Shown here piece by piece: positions 35,646 through 44,596 of a stretch of 64,000 nt of DNA (position 1 is its first letter; the number at the start of each line of letters is the position of its first letter). Below the pieces are notes generated by a model that ran no database searches, had not been told where the DNA came from, and was given only the letters and a program-made list of their open reading frames with translations. The translations under genes and the position numbers were made by a program. Source of the stretch: Flavobacterium galactosidilyticum (GTDB taxonomy: Bacteria; Bacteroidota; Bacteroidia; Flavobacteriales; Flavobacteriaceae); NCBI RefSeq assembly GCF_020911945.1, contig NZ_CP087135.1, forward strand, positions 1,910,001 to 1,974,000, written 5' to 3'.

Positions 35646-36542
35646 TTATAAATCCATGAAAACATCTTCAATAGTAATTTGAGCGGGTTTAATTTCTATC
35701 TCAGTATGATTTTTATCTTTCAGGTAATTTTCTAAGTCCGCTATATTAAAATTGTTTTCTTTGTCCGTATAATGTACGTATTCGCCAAAAGCATACACAC
35801 TATATTGACTTGGATAATTTTTTAAATCATGTAGTAGCGAATGCGTATTTTTTGTGGCAACATCATAAATAACTTTGTCATAATTTTGAATAATATTTTC
35901 TGGTGAATCTATTTTCAAAACTTTACCGTTCTGAATTAAAGCGATTCGGTCACACAGCGAAGCTTCATCCATATACGGTGTTGAAACTAATATGGTAATG
36001 CCTTTTTGCTGCAATCGTTTCAGCATTTCCCAAAATTCTTTTCGTGAAATGGGGTCAACGCCTGTGGTTGGTTCGTCAAGAAATAAAACTTTTGGAGCAT
36101 GAATTAAAGCACAGCATAACGCTAGTTTTTGTTTCATTCCACCAGATAAAGCGCCGGCTCTACGATTTTTAAAAGGTTCTATTTGAACATAAATGTCTTT
36201 TATTAAATCGTAATTTTCTTGTATGGTGGTGCCAAATATGGTTGCGAAAAAAGTAAGGTTCTCTTCGACTGTTAAGTCCTGATATAAAGAAAATTTTCCG
36301 GGCATGTATCCCACAGAATTCCTTATGGAATTATAGTCCTTCACCACATCAAAGTCTAAAATGGATGCTGATCCCTCACTAGCAATTAACAACGTGGTCA
36401 AAATTCTGAAAATTGTTGTTTTACCAGCGCCATCGGGACCTATTAAACCAAAAAGCTCGCCTTTTTTCACTTCAAAAGTAACGTTGTCAACTGCTTTTAA
36501 CGCTTTGTATGACTTTGATATGTTTTGAACTTTGATAGTCAT
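35646..36542 (-). CDS. ABC exporter ATPase (first)
   Basis: A 298-residue ATP-binding subunit. Walker A is GPDGAGKTT (35-43), the signature is LSGGMKQK and Walker B ends VLFLDEPTTGVDP. The switch loop reads LVSTPYMDEAS: Pro replaces the usual switch His, suggesting this site is catalytically weak while the partner keeps His. A C-terminal extension of about 60 residues ends IEDVFMDL. It overlaps the upstream cupin gene by one base (TAATG), so it is translationally coupled. Confidence 0.93.
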   Translation of the reverse strand: MTIKVQNISKSYKALKAVDNVTFEVKKGELFGLIGPDGAGKTTIFRILTTLLIASEGSASILDFDVVKDYNSIRNSVGYMPGKFSLYQDLTVEENLTFFATIFGTTIQENYDLIKDIYVQIEPFKNRRAGALSGGMKQKLALCCALIHAPKVLFLDEPTTGVDPISRKEFWEMLKRLQQKGITILVSTPYMDEASLCDRIALIQNGKVLKIDSPENIIQNYDKVIYDVATKNTHSLLHDLKNYPSQYSVYAFGEYVHYTDKENNFNIADLENYLKDKNHTEIEIKPAQITIEDVFMDL

Positions 36543-36907
36543 TATTTGATCAGTAAAAAGTTGCTGTCTTCATAAGCATCGACCCAATGTTTGATATTTG
36601 GTTCAATTTTTACATAATCACCTGATTTTAAACTCAATTTTCTACCTCTTTCATCGCCATAATTTCCGCTTCCAGAAACGCAAACTAACAAAGCAGGAAC
36701 TTTAGTGACATGTTCCGCTAATTGTTTGCCTTTAGCAATTTGCAAAGACACTACTTTGTTCTCGAACGGTGTAAACAACAGAGCCGTTTGAACATCCTTT
36801 TGTTCCGTGTGCAGCTCTTTTAAATTCATCGTTTTTACAACTTCTAATGGAACTGATTTGCAACTAAATAAAGTTAGAGCTGTAACGAATAAGATTATTT
36901 TTTTCAT
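36542..36907 (-). CDS. Cupin-fold lipoprotein in exporter operon
   Basis: A 121-residue protein with a lipoprotein signal (LTLFSC, Cys16) and a small cupin barrel (about 45-115, with GKQLAEHVTKVPALLV and LKSGDYVKIEPNIKHWVDA). It has few metal-binding histidines (one in LAEHV, one in KHWVD), so binding rather than catalysis seems likely. It lies between the HlyD and ATPase genes and overlaps the ATPase start. A periplasmic lipoprotein here is not part of the standard YbhGFSR set. It may bind the exported compound; that is a guess. Confidence 0.75.
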   Translation of the reverse strand: MKKIILFVTALTLFSCKSVPLEVVKTMNLKELHTEQKDVQTALLFTPFENKVVSLQIAKGKQLAEHVTKVPALLVCVSGSGNYGDERGRKLSLKSGDYVKIEPNIKHWVDAYEDSNFLLIK

Positions 36908-36944
36908 GATAATTGTTTTTTAATTTTTAGTATTATTTAGTTTG

Positions 36945-37823
36945 TTATTTAATCCACATTTCCGCGGGCATTCCTATTTTAAGACTGCCGTCATTTTTAA
37001 CTTTAACTTTCACCGCATACACTAGATTTACCCTTTCTTCTTTTGTTTGAATGATTTTGGGAGTAAATTCAGCTTGTGATGCAATCCAAGAAATGGTTCC
37101 TTTATAAGACTTCATTTCTGCTGCGCCATCAATTTTTACAGATACTTCTTGTCCTATTTTCAGTTGAGTTAAGTGGGTTCCGCTTACAAAAACACGTAGA
37201 CTCATTTCTGAAAGATCGGCAATTTTATACAAAGGTTTTCCAAAAGCGGTTATTTCTCCAGGTTCGGCATATTTGGTCAAAACCGTTCCTTTAATGGGAT
37301 TTATTATTTTGCTTTTCTTAATTTGGTCATTGATTTTCTGAATTTGCACATCAATTGATTTTAGATCGTTAATAATAGGTGCATTTTGCGTTCCAATACC
37401 TTGTATTTGTGCTTCAATTACTTTTACTTTTCCATCAATTTCATCTACTTGACGTTTAGTTGCTGCATTCTCTGCATACATATCGCGTATTCTATTTTTC
37501 TCGATTTGAACTGTTTTCAGCTGCTCTGCTAAAACACTTTTTTGAGACAATACATTTGCTGATTTTGACGAAACTGTGCTTTTAGACGCGATCAATTGTT
37601 GTTTTGTTAAGTACAATTGTAGCGTATCTATTAAACCAACTTGTGTTTGCGCTTCTAAAATAGTTCCCTCTTGTACCTGCAAAAATTCAATTTTTCCAGT
37701 GGCTTCAGCGGAAACAGTAATTTCTGTTGCTTCAAAATTGCCGTAGCCATCTGCTTTTTCGTTGCTTGTATTACAAGAGATTATTCCTAATGTTACTAAA
37801 ATTAATAGACTTACTTTTTTCAT
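36945..37823 (-). CDS. HlyD-family periplasmic adaptor lipoprotein
   Basis: A 292-residue membrane fusion protein (YbhG/HlyD type). A lipobox near residue 17 (GIISC) anchors it. It has a split lipoyl/biotinyl domain (about 45-70 and 190-215, KIEFLQVQEGTILEAQTQVG and the matching SKIINPIKGTV), a coiled-coil hairpin (about 75-170) and a beta-barrel. It bridges the ABC permeases to the TolC-type channel. Confidence 0.93.
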   Translation of the reverse strand: MKKVSLLILVTLGIISCNTSNEKADGYGNFEATEITVSAEATGKIEFLQVQEGTILEAQTQVGLIDTLQLYLTKQQLIASKSTVSSKSANVLSQKSVLAEQLKTVQIEKNRIRDMYAENAATKRQVDEIDGKVKVIEAQIQGIGTQNAPIINDLKSIDVQIQKINDQIKKSKIINPIKGTVLTKYAEPGEITAFGKPLYKIADLSEMSLRVFVSGTHLTQLKIGQEVSVKIDGAAEMKSYKGTISWIASQAEFTPKIIQTKEERVNLVYAVKVKVKNDGSLKIGMPAEMWIK

Positions 37824-37846
37824 TTACTATGTTTTTCTGGTACTAT

Positions 37847-39097
37847 TTATTTTCCTTTTATTGTTTCTAAACTTGATTTGGCTGCAGCCAATTGTACTTC
37901 ATGAGTTTTTAGAATATTTTTCGCTTCAAACAAATTAGTAAGTTCGAGTAGATATTCAGAGGTTGTGATTACACCGTTTTTCATTTGCGAATTCGATGAG
38001 GTTACAATTTTTTCGCGCAGATGAATTACCTCAAAGTCAGTTTGCAAGAGTTGTTCTGTCTTTCTAATTTCGTTTTCCATTTCCTGCATTTGAATTTTGT
38101 TATTTAGCTCGAATGTTTCTTTTTCTGACGAAACTATTTCTTTGGAAATATCCAAAACTTTTTGTTCTGTTTTGTTTTTACCCCAATCTAATACATTCCA
38201 ATTCGCTTTTACGCCCACAACAAAAAAGGGTTGAAAAGAATTGTCTAACATATTGAGTCCAGGATTTCCGTAACCTGCTTGACCAAACGCATTTATTTTT
38301 GGAAGTACTGATCGCGCTAATGTATTTTTAGAATATTCTAATTGTTGCTTTTGCAATTCAAAAAGAGTTATTTCAGGTCGTACAACTGTTGGATTTGTAC
38401 TATCAAATCGCGGTAGGACTAAATTGGCTTCCGAATCGATTTTGGTAAACGTTAATTCAGAAAGATTTTGAAACATTTTTATTTTTTCGAATTGAATTTC
38501 TGTCAACTGTTGTTTGATTTTTAATATTTCGGCTTCCAAAATAAGTTCTGAAGCTGGCAGAATAGCACCATATTTCACTCCTGATTGTACTTCTTTTACT
38601 TTGGATTGAAGCAATTCATTTTTGGATAGTAATAAAGCTCTCTTTTCTTGAAGTAATAAAATGGAGAAGTAATATTGGTTGATTCGGCTTTTCAGTTGGT
38701 ACAAACTTACTTCAATTTGTTGTTGTTGAGTTTTAGTTTGTGCTTGTTTTAATTTGGAATTAACATCAATCATTCCGCCATTATATAGAAGCTGATTCAC
38801 ATCTAATGTAGTGCGATATTGATCTTTGTTAAGTGGCATGATACCAGGAACAACAGCAGGAAAACCTATAACTTCTGATTGGTATGTCGCTTGCGCGTTA
38901 ATGTCAACTACAGGAAGTTTTCCTTTGTTTAATGCCTCTATTTCGTATGTAGATTTTTGTTGCAATAATGAAGCTTGCTTGGCGATTGGATAGTTTTTAG
39001 TAACCAATGCATAGCATTCTGCCAAGGTTAAATCCTGTTGCGCATTCGACAGTAGAGGTAATAAGAAAAGTGCTAGTAAGATAACCTTGTTTTTCAT
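37847..39097 (-). CDS. TolC-family outer-membrane channel
   Basis: A 416-residue outer-membrane efflux protein. It has a signal peptide (about 1-19, ending SNAQ), long heptad-rich helices and two repeats typical of the OEP domain. The second repeat starts near NTLARSVLPKINAFGQAGYG. It lies 4 bases after the TetR stop and 24 bases before the HlyD gene, and so forms the outer channel of this exporter. Confidence 0.93.
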   Translation of the reverse strand: MKNKVILLALFLLPLLSNAQQDLTLAECYALVTKNYPIAKQASLLQQKSTYEIEALNKGKLPVVDINAQATYQSEVIGFPAVVPGIMPLNKDQYRTTLDVNQLLYNGGMIDVNSKLKQAQTKTQQQQIEVSLYQLKSRINQYYFSILLLQEKRALLLSKNELLQSKVKEVQSGVKYGAILPASELILEAEILKIKQQLTEIQFEKIKMFQNLSELTFTKIDSEANLVLPRFDSTNPTVVRPEITLFELQKQQLEYSKNTLARSVLPKINAFGQAGYGNPGLNMLDNSFQPFFVVGVKANWNVLDWGKNKTEQKVLDISKEIVSSEKETFELNNKIQMQEMENEIRKTEQLLQTDFEVIHLREKIVTSSNSQMKNGVITTSEYLLELTNLFEAKNILKTHEVQLAAAKSSLETIKGK

Positions 39098-39100
39098 GGT

Positions 39101-39712
39101 TTAAATTTTAATAGCATTAATAATAAAAGCCGAAACATCAGTTTTACGTTTTTGTATTATGATATCGTAGTTTTTTTTGTCGGTATCAAGAAGTGCCGTT
39201 AATAACGGCTCGCCTATAAAAGGGAAAACATTTAATGACATAATATTAATGAACAATTGTTCGGCTTCAATTGGTTGTATAAGCCCGTCTTTTATAGCGT
39301 CAGCAACTTGTAGTTTGAACTTATTAGTGTTTGGAAAATTTTCTTTTACACGTAATTTTTGAACGAATTCAGGGTTTTTATTGAGTTCCTGCATTACAAA
39401 ATTGGGTAAGTACGGATGTTTAATTACAAATGTGATATAGCTATCCGTAAACTTTATTATTTTTTCAAACAAGTCGCTGTCGTCATTTAATATTTTATTC
39501 AATTGAGGAGCTAGTAACGCAAAAGCATTCGAAAAGACAGCTTCAAATAATAGTTGTTTGCTTCTGTAATAGTAATGTAATAAGGCTTTGTTTATTTTGG
39601 CTTTATCTGCAATTTCTTGCATTCTAGCACCGTCCATACCTTTTTGCTGGAATATTTCTTTAGCAGCATTCAATATTTCTATTTCTGTATTTTCTAGTTT
39701 ATCCTTAATCAT
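39101..39712 (-). CDS. TetR-family repressor of exporter operon
   Basis: A 203-residue TetR/AcrR regulator. The N-terminal helix-turn-helix is at about 10-55 (ILNAAKEIFQQKGMDGARMQ, then EIADKAKINKALLHYYYRSK), and the C-terminal ligand-binding domain is alpha-helical. It is the first gene of the exporter operon and is preceded by a palindrome (39731-39746), so autorepression and ligand-induced release are likely. Confidence 0.92.
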   Translation of the reverse strand: MIKDKLENTEIEILNAAKEIFQQKGMDGARMQEIADKAKINKALLHYYYRSKQLLFEAVFSNAFALLAPQLNKILNDDSDLFEKIIKFTDSYITFVIKHPYLPNFVMQELNKNPEFVQKLRVKENFPNTNKFKLQVADAIKDGLIQPIEAEQLFINIMSLNVFPFIGEPLLTALLDTDKKNYDIIIQKRKTDVSAFIINAIKI

Positions 39713-39730
39713 CTAGTTTAATTATATGGT

Positions 39731-39746
39731 TTAACCATTCGGTTAA
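39731..39746. promoter_or_regulatory. Palindromic operator candidate for TetR
   Basis: TTAACCATTCGGTTAA is a 6-4-6 inverted repeat 19 bases before the TetR start, within the 183-base divergent gap to the hexosaminidase gene. Spacing and position suit a TetR operator. A TTTG that could serve as the -33 box adjoins it on the minus strand. Confidence 0.55.
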
Positions 39747-39838
39747 CAAAGTTATGTAAAAAGAACCAGTAAAAAATGTTTTATCGATTTATTTTGCAAT
39801 TGACTACTTTATTAATCTTTCATTATGAAAAAGTGAAC

Positions 39839-39846
39839 TATATTTG
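39839..39846 (+). promoter_or_regulatory. -7 promoter box, hexosaminidase gene
   Basis: TATATTTG fits TAnnTTTG, 49 bases before the start. The best upstream -33 candidate is a weak TTTC 17 bases earlier. Confidence 0.3.
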
Positions 39847-39895
39847 GCAATTGTGAAATCAAGAAATTTTATCTTTCCAAATTAAATTATACCTT

Positions 39896-41866
39896 ATGAA
39901 TCGAGTACTTCAAATTTATTTCCTCCTATTTATAACATCGCAATTGATAGGTCAAAATAAACCCGTTACAGCTAAAACGGAATTAGCGATAATTCCGCAA
40001 CCTACATTGGTACAAACTACTCAAAAGAATTTTAATGTTAAGTCGTTGAAAGAGGTAGAGCTACCTGCAGAATGGCGTGACTTAGGGCAGCAATTAGCTG
40101 AATTTAACAGCAAAAATAATTTGGCTCCAATTAAGATTGTGGCTAAGGCAAAAAGTACTGCGATACGCATAAAGAAAGTGGCTAGTTTAAGTTCAGAATC
40201 ATATAAATTAGAAGTAAATGCTAGCGGTGTTCATATAGAAGCTTCGGATTATGGGGGGGCTTTTAATGCATTGCAAACTTGGAAACAAATTGTATTTCAT
40301 GCTAAGAATAATGAAATTGCACAATTAAAAATAGAAGATCAACCACGCTTTAATTACCGCGGATTGATGTTGGACTGTAGCAGGCATTTCTGGACTGTAG
40401 ATGAATTGAAAGAAACGATTACTCAAATGTCCTTTTTTAAACTCAACAAACTGCATTTGCATCTTACAGACAACAACGCTTGGCGAATAGAAATTAAAGC
40501 ATATCCTAAACTTACATCAGCAGGCACCTATTATAAAAATTATCCAGAGTTGTCAAATAAGTTTTACACTCAAGAGGATTTAAAGCAAGTAGTTGCTTTT
40601 GCTGGCAAGCATAATATCGAGGTCATTCCTGAGGTAGACTTGCCGGGACATGCGATAGGAATTCTTGCTGCTTATCCTGAATTATCTTGCACTGGCGGAG
40701 AATTTGAAGTTTTCCCAGAAGAGATGCCTATGAAAGACCGTAAGCGTGGTCATATCAACATGCTTTGTTTAGGAAATCCTGACGTATATACTTTTGCAGA
40801 AAAAGTAATTCAAGAATTGGCAACGATTTTTCCTTCTCAAAAAATACATTTAGGAGGAGATGAAGTGCCTACAAATATTTGGGAAAAATGTCCTAAATGT
40901 CAAAAGCTACATCAACAAGAGGGTTTGAAAAAGTGGGGAGAATTACAAGATTATTTCACAAAAAAAATGGCTGTTCTTGTTAAAAAGCAGAATAAAATCA
41001 TGGTTGGATGGGACGAAATTAATGAACGTCATGCCGCTTCGTCAGACGATATCGTTATGGCTTGGCGTGACTACGGCTTCAAGCAAGCTGTTGAAGCTAT
41101 GGAAAGAAACGTTCCTGTTATCATGGCACCGCAACACGGTTGTTATTATGATTGGGGCTACGCAGGCAATGCGACTCGAAAAGTGTATGAATGGGATCCT
41201 ATCTCAACTGAAATGGATGCATTAAATAAAAACAACTTAGTCTTAGGAGGGCAAGCTTGTTTATGGACAGAGCGTGTTGCCACTCAAGATAGAGTTGAGG
41301 AAATGCTGTACCCAAGAATTACGGCTTTGGCCGAAGTACTGTGGTCACCAAAAGAAAATAGAAATTGGGACTCCTATCTTAAGCGATTGGATCAAAATTA
41401 TGAACTAATGAAAACACTAGGAATCAATTATTATGTGGATGATGCTATTAATGAAACCGAGTTTGTTCCCAAAAAAGAGAAACCTGCCTTGGTGCGACAT
41501 GCTTTCCTAACCACTAATTTGCCCAATCACGGTAACTATCATTTAGAGTATATTTTTGACGGTAAATCGAATACTTTTTATTGGGGAAGTAGGAGTATAG
41601 GTGTTGGGGATTGGTATCAAATTCAGTTGGGCGAACCTGTAAAAGCAAATAAAATTTCAGTTATTACAGGCGATTCGAAAGACTATATTCAATATGCTGA
41701 TTTATTAGTTTCAGAAGATGGCGAAACTTTTATGAAAGTAGCTTCTTTCAATGATGATGGTTTAGCTGGCGCTGATTTAGCAGGTAAAATCATTCGTGCT
41801 ATTCGTATTGAAGCTACAAAACAACATACATCTTGGCCCGTGATTAAAGAAGTTAAAATTGAGTAG
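39896..41866 (+). CDS. Beta-N-acetylhexosaminidase, GH20
   Basis: A 656-residue secreted enzyme. It has a signal peptide (about 1-20, ending GQN), a GH20b N-terminal domain (about 28-150), a GH20 catalytic barrel (about 155-500) with the catalytic pair Asp322-Glu323 in HLGGDEVP, and a C-terminal F5/8-like beta-sandwich (about 540-655). It removes terminal GlcNAc or GalNAc from chitooligosaccharides, peptidoglycan fragments or glycans, by substrate-assisted catalysis. No SusCD pair is nearby. It stands alone with its own terminator. Confidence 0.94.
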   Translation: MNRVLQIYFLLFITSQLIGQNKPVTAKTELAIIPQPTLVQTTQKNFNVKSLKEVELPAEWRDLGQQLAEFNSKNNLAPIKIVAKAKSTAIRIKKVASLSSESYKLEVNASGVHIEASDYGGAFNALQTWKQIVFHAKNNEIAQLKIEDQPRFNYRGLMLDCSRHFWTVDELKETITQMSFFKLNKLHLHLTDNNAWRIEIKAYPKLTSAGTYYKNYPELSNKFYTQEDLKQVVAFAGKHNIEVIPEVDLPGHAIGILAAYPELSCTGGEFEVFPEEMPMKDRKRGHINMLCLGNPDVYTFAEKVIQELATIFPSQKIHLGGDEVPTNIWEKCPKCQKLHQQEGLKKWGELQDYFTKKMAVLVKKQNKIMVGWDEINERHAASSDDIVMAWRDYGFKQAVEAMERNVPVIMAPQHGCYYDWGYAGNATRKVYEWDPISTEMDALNKNNLVLGGQACLWTERVATQDRVEEMLYPRITALAEVLWSPKENRNWDSYLKRLDQNYELMKTLGINYYVDDAINETEFVPKKEKPALVRHAFLTTNLPNHGNYHLEYIFDGKSNTFYWGSRSIGVGDWYQIQLGEPVKANKISVITGDSKDYIQYADLLVSEDGETFMKVASFNDDGLAGADLAGKIIRAIRIEATKQHTSWPVIKEVKIE

Positions 41867-41901
41867 GTGAAAATTTATCCAAGTTGCTACTCTAGAAATA
41901 A

Positions 41902-41938
41902 AAAACCCTCATAATCGAATGATTATGAGGGTTTTTTG
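41902..41938 (+). terminator. Terminator of hexosaminidase gene
   Basis: A perfect 15-bp stem AAAACCCTCATAATC with GATTATGAGGGTTTT and a GAAT loop, followed by T residues. Confidence 0.95.
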
Positions 41939-42065
41939 TAGGGAAATGGTTTTTAATATTGGAAGAGCTTATCCATAATAACTTTTTTATATTTACTTAT
42001 AAATCAATGTTTCACAATTGGATTCGCAAATTCCTGTTTAATAAAAAGCTAAAGTAGTCGCAGTT

Positions 42066-44363
42066 TTAAAGCTCGCTTAAAGCAATATCTAATAATTCAA
42101 TCATCTCATCAGCATTTTGTTTGTTGAAAGGCATTGGAGGTTTTATTTTTAATACATTATGCAATGGGCCATCGGTACTTAATAAAAACCCTTTTTCTTT
42201 CATTTTTTCGACAACAATGTCAATTTCAGCGAAAGCTGGCTCCATTGTAACGCGGTCTTTAACCATTTCTGCACCAATGAATAAACCGTGTCCACGAACA
42301 TCGCTGATAATAGGATATTTAGCCATTAATTTTCTAAGTCCGTTCATCAGGTGGTTTCCCACTTCTAACGCGTGCTGTTGCATTTCTTCGTCTTGAAGAA
42401 CATCTAACACCGCTAATCCTGCCGTCATAGAAACAGGATTACCTCCAAAAGTGTTGAAGTATTCCATGCCGTTATTAAAAGCATTTGCAATTTCATTAGT
42501 TACAATTACGGCAGCCAGCGGGTGTCCATTACCAATAGGTTTTCCTAAAACAACAATATCTGGAACGACATCTTGCAATTCGAAGCCCCAAAAATGGTCG
42601 CCAATTCGTCCAAAACCAACCTGAACTTCATCAGCAATACAGATTCCTCCAGCAGCTCTAACGTGTTCATACACATTTTTTAAATAATTTTTAGGAAGCG
42701 GGATTTGGCCTCCAACACCTAGAAGCGTTTCGCAAATGAATACCGCAGGTGCTTTCTTTTCTTTTTTTAAATCTTCGATAATTCGTTGCACATCAGCGGC
42801 ATATTTTTCGCCTGCAGTCGTGTCTCCATATTTATAAGGACCACGATACAAGTCGGGATTAATTGCTTTATGAATCCAAGGCATTTTCCCAAAACCGCCT
42901 TTACCGTCAAATTTATACGGGCTCATTTCCATAGCAACCGTTGAGGTACCATGATAAGCATGATCCAGTACAATAATGTCTTTTTGTTTGGTGAAATGAC
43001 GACTCATTCGAATTGCCAAATCATTAGCTTCACTACCCGAATTGACAAAATAGCAAACGCTTAAAGCTGCAGGTAAAGTAGCTGTAAGTTTTTCGGCATA
43101 TTCAATAATGGTGTCATTAAGGTAACGCGTATTGGTGTTTAAACTAGCAATTTGTTTTTGCATTCTTCTAACAACAACAGGGTGACAATGCCCTACATGT
43201 GATGGGTTGTTGACACAATCCACAAAAGTTCGGCCTTTATCATCATAAAGATATTGTAGCGCGCCTTTGGTGATTTTTAATTTGTCTTTGTAACCAATAC
43301 TTAAATTTCGACCAATGTTTTTCTGACGAGATTCTAATATATCAGTATAGTTTTCATCAGTGATTAATGCCGTAAAACCACACGCTTTTCTAAAAGTATC
43401 TTGCGCTTTTATTGGATTAATTTGAATAAGTTGGTTCAGCAATTCCCAAGCAGGCTTTTCGGTAAGAAAATGATGTTCGTTGTTGCTGTCTAATGATGCA
43501 TTGTAAGCAGACTGTGTCACACTAATACAAAGACGCGCTGCAATTAGATAATACAATAAATCAACTTCTTGCTCAGTAAGGGCATACGATTTATGGTAGC
43601 CTTCAACAATTGATGCAGCAACCGCCAACGGATCTTTCTCTCCAAGCATCGCATAAGTGCACGCAATCGCTAGATTGTTGATAAGCGCTGTGTAAACCAT
43701 ATCACCAAAATCAATTAAACCACTAATGTGATTTTTTTGAACTAGGATGTTATAATCGTTTGCATCGTTATGGATGTAGGCATGGCGCAAAGTATGGATT
43801 AGTGGAAGAACTTCTGTGTCAAATTGCAGCAAGAAATAACCAGCGATACGCCTTTTTTCGTGATCGAGAATGTATTTTAAATTCTCATTTGCCTCGCTAG
43901 CATAACTGATATCCCAGATATAACGACGGTGCATAGCAAGATGAGAAAAGTCGCGAAGTTCATAATCCATATTTCCCAAAAAGGATCCTAGACTGTAAAA
44001 TAACTCTTTTGATTTGTTTTCTTTTTCTACCCAAAAAGTGCCTTCCAGAAAATTGAGGATTCTTACATAATATATTTTTGAATCGGTCTCAATTTTTGTC
44101 AAAGCATCGCCGTGAATGTTGATGCAAAAATGCTGAAATTCGTTTGCAAGCGGGCTTTTTGATAGGTGCTGAATGATTTTAACCTGCGCATCTAAAAACG
44201 GAAGAGGATGATCTTCGTTGGAAATTTTTAAAATATATTTTTCGTTTTTTTCATTCGATAAAAGAAAATTTAACTCGTCATAACCATTTAATGATTTTGC
44301 AGTTGTAGCTAGCCCGTAATGTTCTTTCGCTAATTGCTCAACCGTTTCTTCTGAAAAATTCAT
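42066..44363 (-). CDS. APH-type kinase fused to class III PLP phospholyase
   Basis: A 764-residue fusion. The N-terminal half (about 1-320) is an aminoglycoside-phosphotransferase/homoserine-kinase-like domain with [10 protein letters not shown] and LIDFGDMVY. The C-terminal half (about 340-764) is a class III aminotransferase fold, PLP lysine Lys608 in [14 protein letters not shown], which is the form found in ethanolamine-phosphate and phosphohydroxylysine phospholyases. In animals those lyases act after APH-family kinases, so this protein could phosphorylate and then eliminate one amino alcohol. Proteobacterial relatives carry a peptidase-like M23 domain between the two; none is present here. 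ATG at 44363 is preferred to TTG at 44399. Confidence 0.85.
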   Translation of the reverse strand: MNFSEETVEQLAKEHYGLATTAKSLNGYDELNFLLSNEKNEKYILKISNEDHPLPFLDAQVKIIQHLSKSPLANEFQHFCINIHGDALTKIETDSKIYYVRILNFLEGTFWVEKENKSKELFYSLGSFLGNMDYELRDFSHLAMHRRYIWDISYASEANENLKYILDHEKRRIAGYFLLQFDTEVLPLIHTLRHAYIHNDANDYNILVQKNHISGLIDFGDMVYTALINNLAIACTYAMLGEKDPLAVAASIVEGYHKSYALTEQEVDLLYYLIAARLCISVTQSAYNASLDSNNEHHFLTEKPAWELLNQLIQINPIKAQDTFRKACGFTALITDENYTDILESRQKNIGRNLSIGYKDKLKITKGALQYLYDDKGRTFVDCVNNPSHVGHCHPVVVRRMQKQIASLNTNTRYLNDTIIEYAEKLTATLPAALSVCYFVNSGSEANDLAIRMSRHFTKQKDIIVLDHAYHGTSTVAMEMSPYKFDGKGGFGKMPWIHKAINPDLYRGPYKYGDTTAGEKYAADVQRIIEDLKKEKKAPAVFICETLLGVGGQIPLPKNYLKNVYEHVRAAGGICIADEVQVGFGRIGDHFWGFELQDVVPDIVVLGKPIGNGHPLAAVIVTNEIANAFNNGMEYFNTFGGNPVSMTAGLAVLDVLQDEEMQQHALEVGNHLMNGLRKLMAKYPIISDVRGHGLFIGAEMVKDRVTMEPAFAEIDIVVEKMKEKGFLLSTDGPLHNVLKIKPPMPFNKQNADEMIELLDIALSEL

Positions 44364-44401
44364 TAGTAAATTTTTAGTGTTCGTAAATTTTATTTCCAAA
44401 T

Positions 44402-44421
44402 TATAGCTTGTGCAAGCTATA
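44402..44421. other. Hairpin upstream of kinase-phospholyase gene
   Basis: TATAGCTTG (44403-44411) and CAAGCTATA (44413-44421) form a near-continuous palindrome about 40 bases before the ATG. It may be in the 5' leader, or a remnant of a repeat. Confidence 0.4.
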
Positions 44422-44596
44422 AAGGATTTTGTCCAACTAACATATTACTTCCTTGTGGAACTAATAAAAGCATAATCATCAAAATTATCATTTTCTGTTA
44501 TAAAAGCCAATTTTGGCCGAGTGGATTTGGTAACTGAAGTGATTTTGTGCTAATACCGATGACAAGACTATATTTTAGAATTTTTGTTTTTTACAT

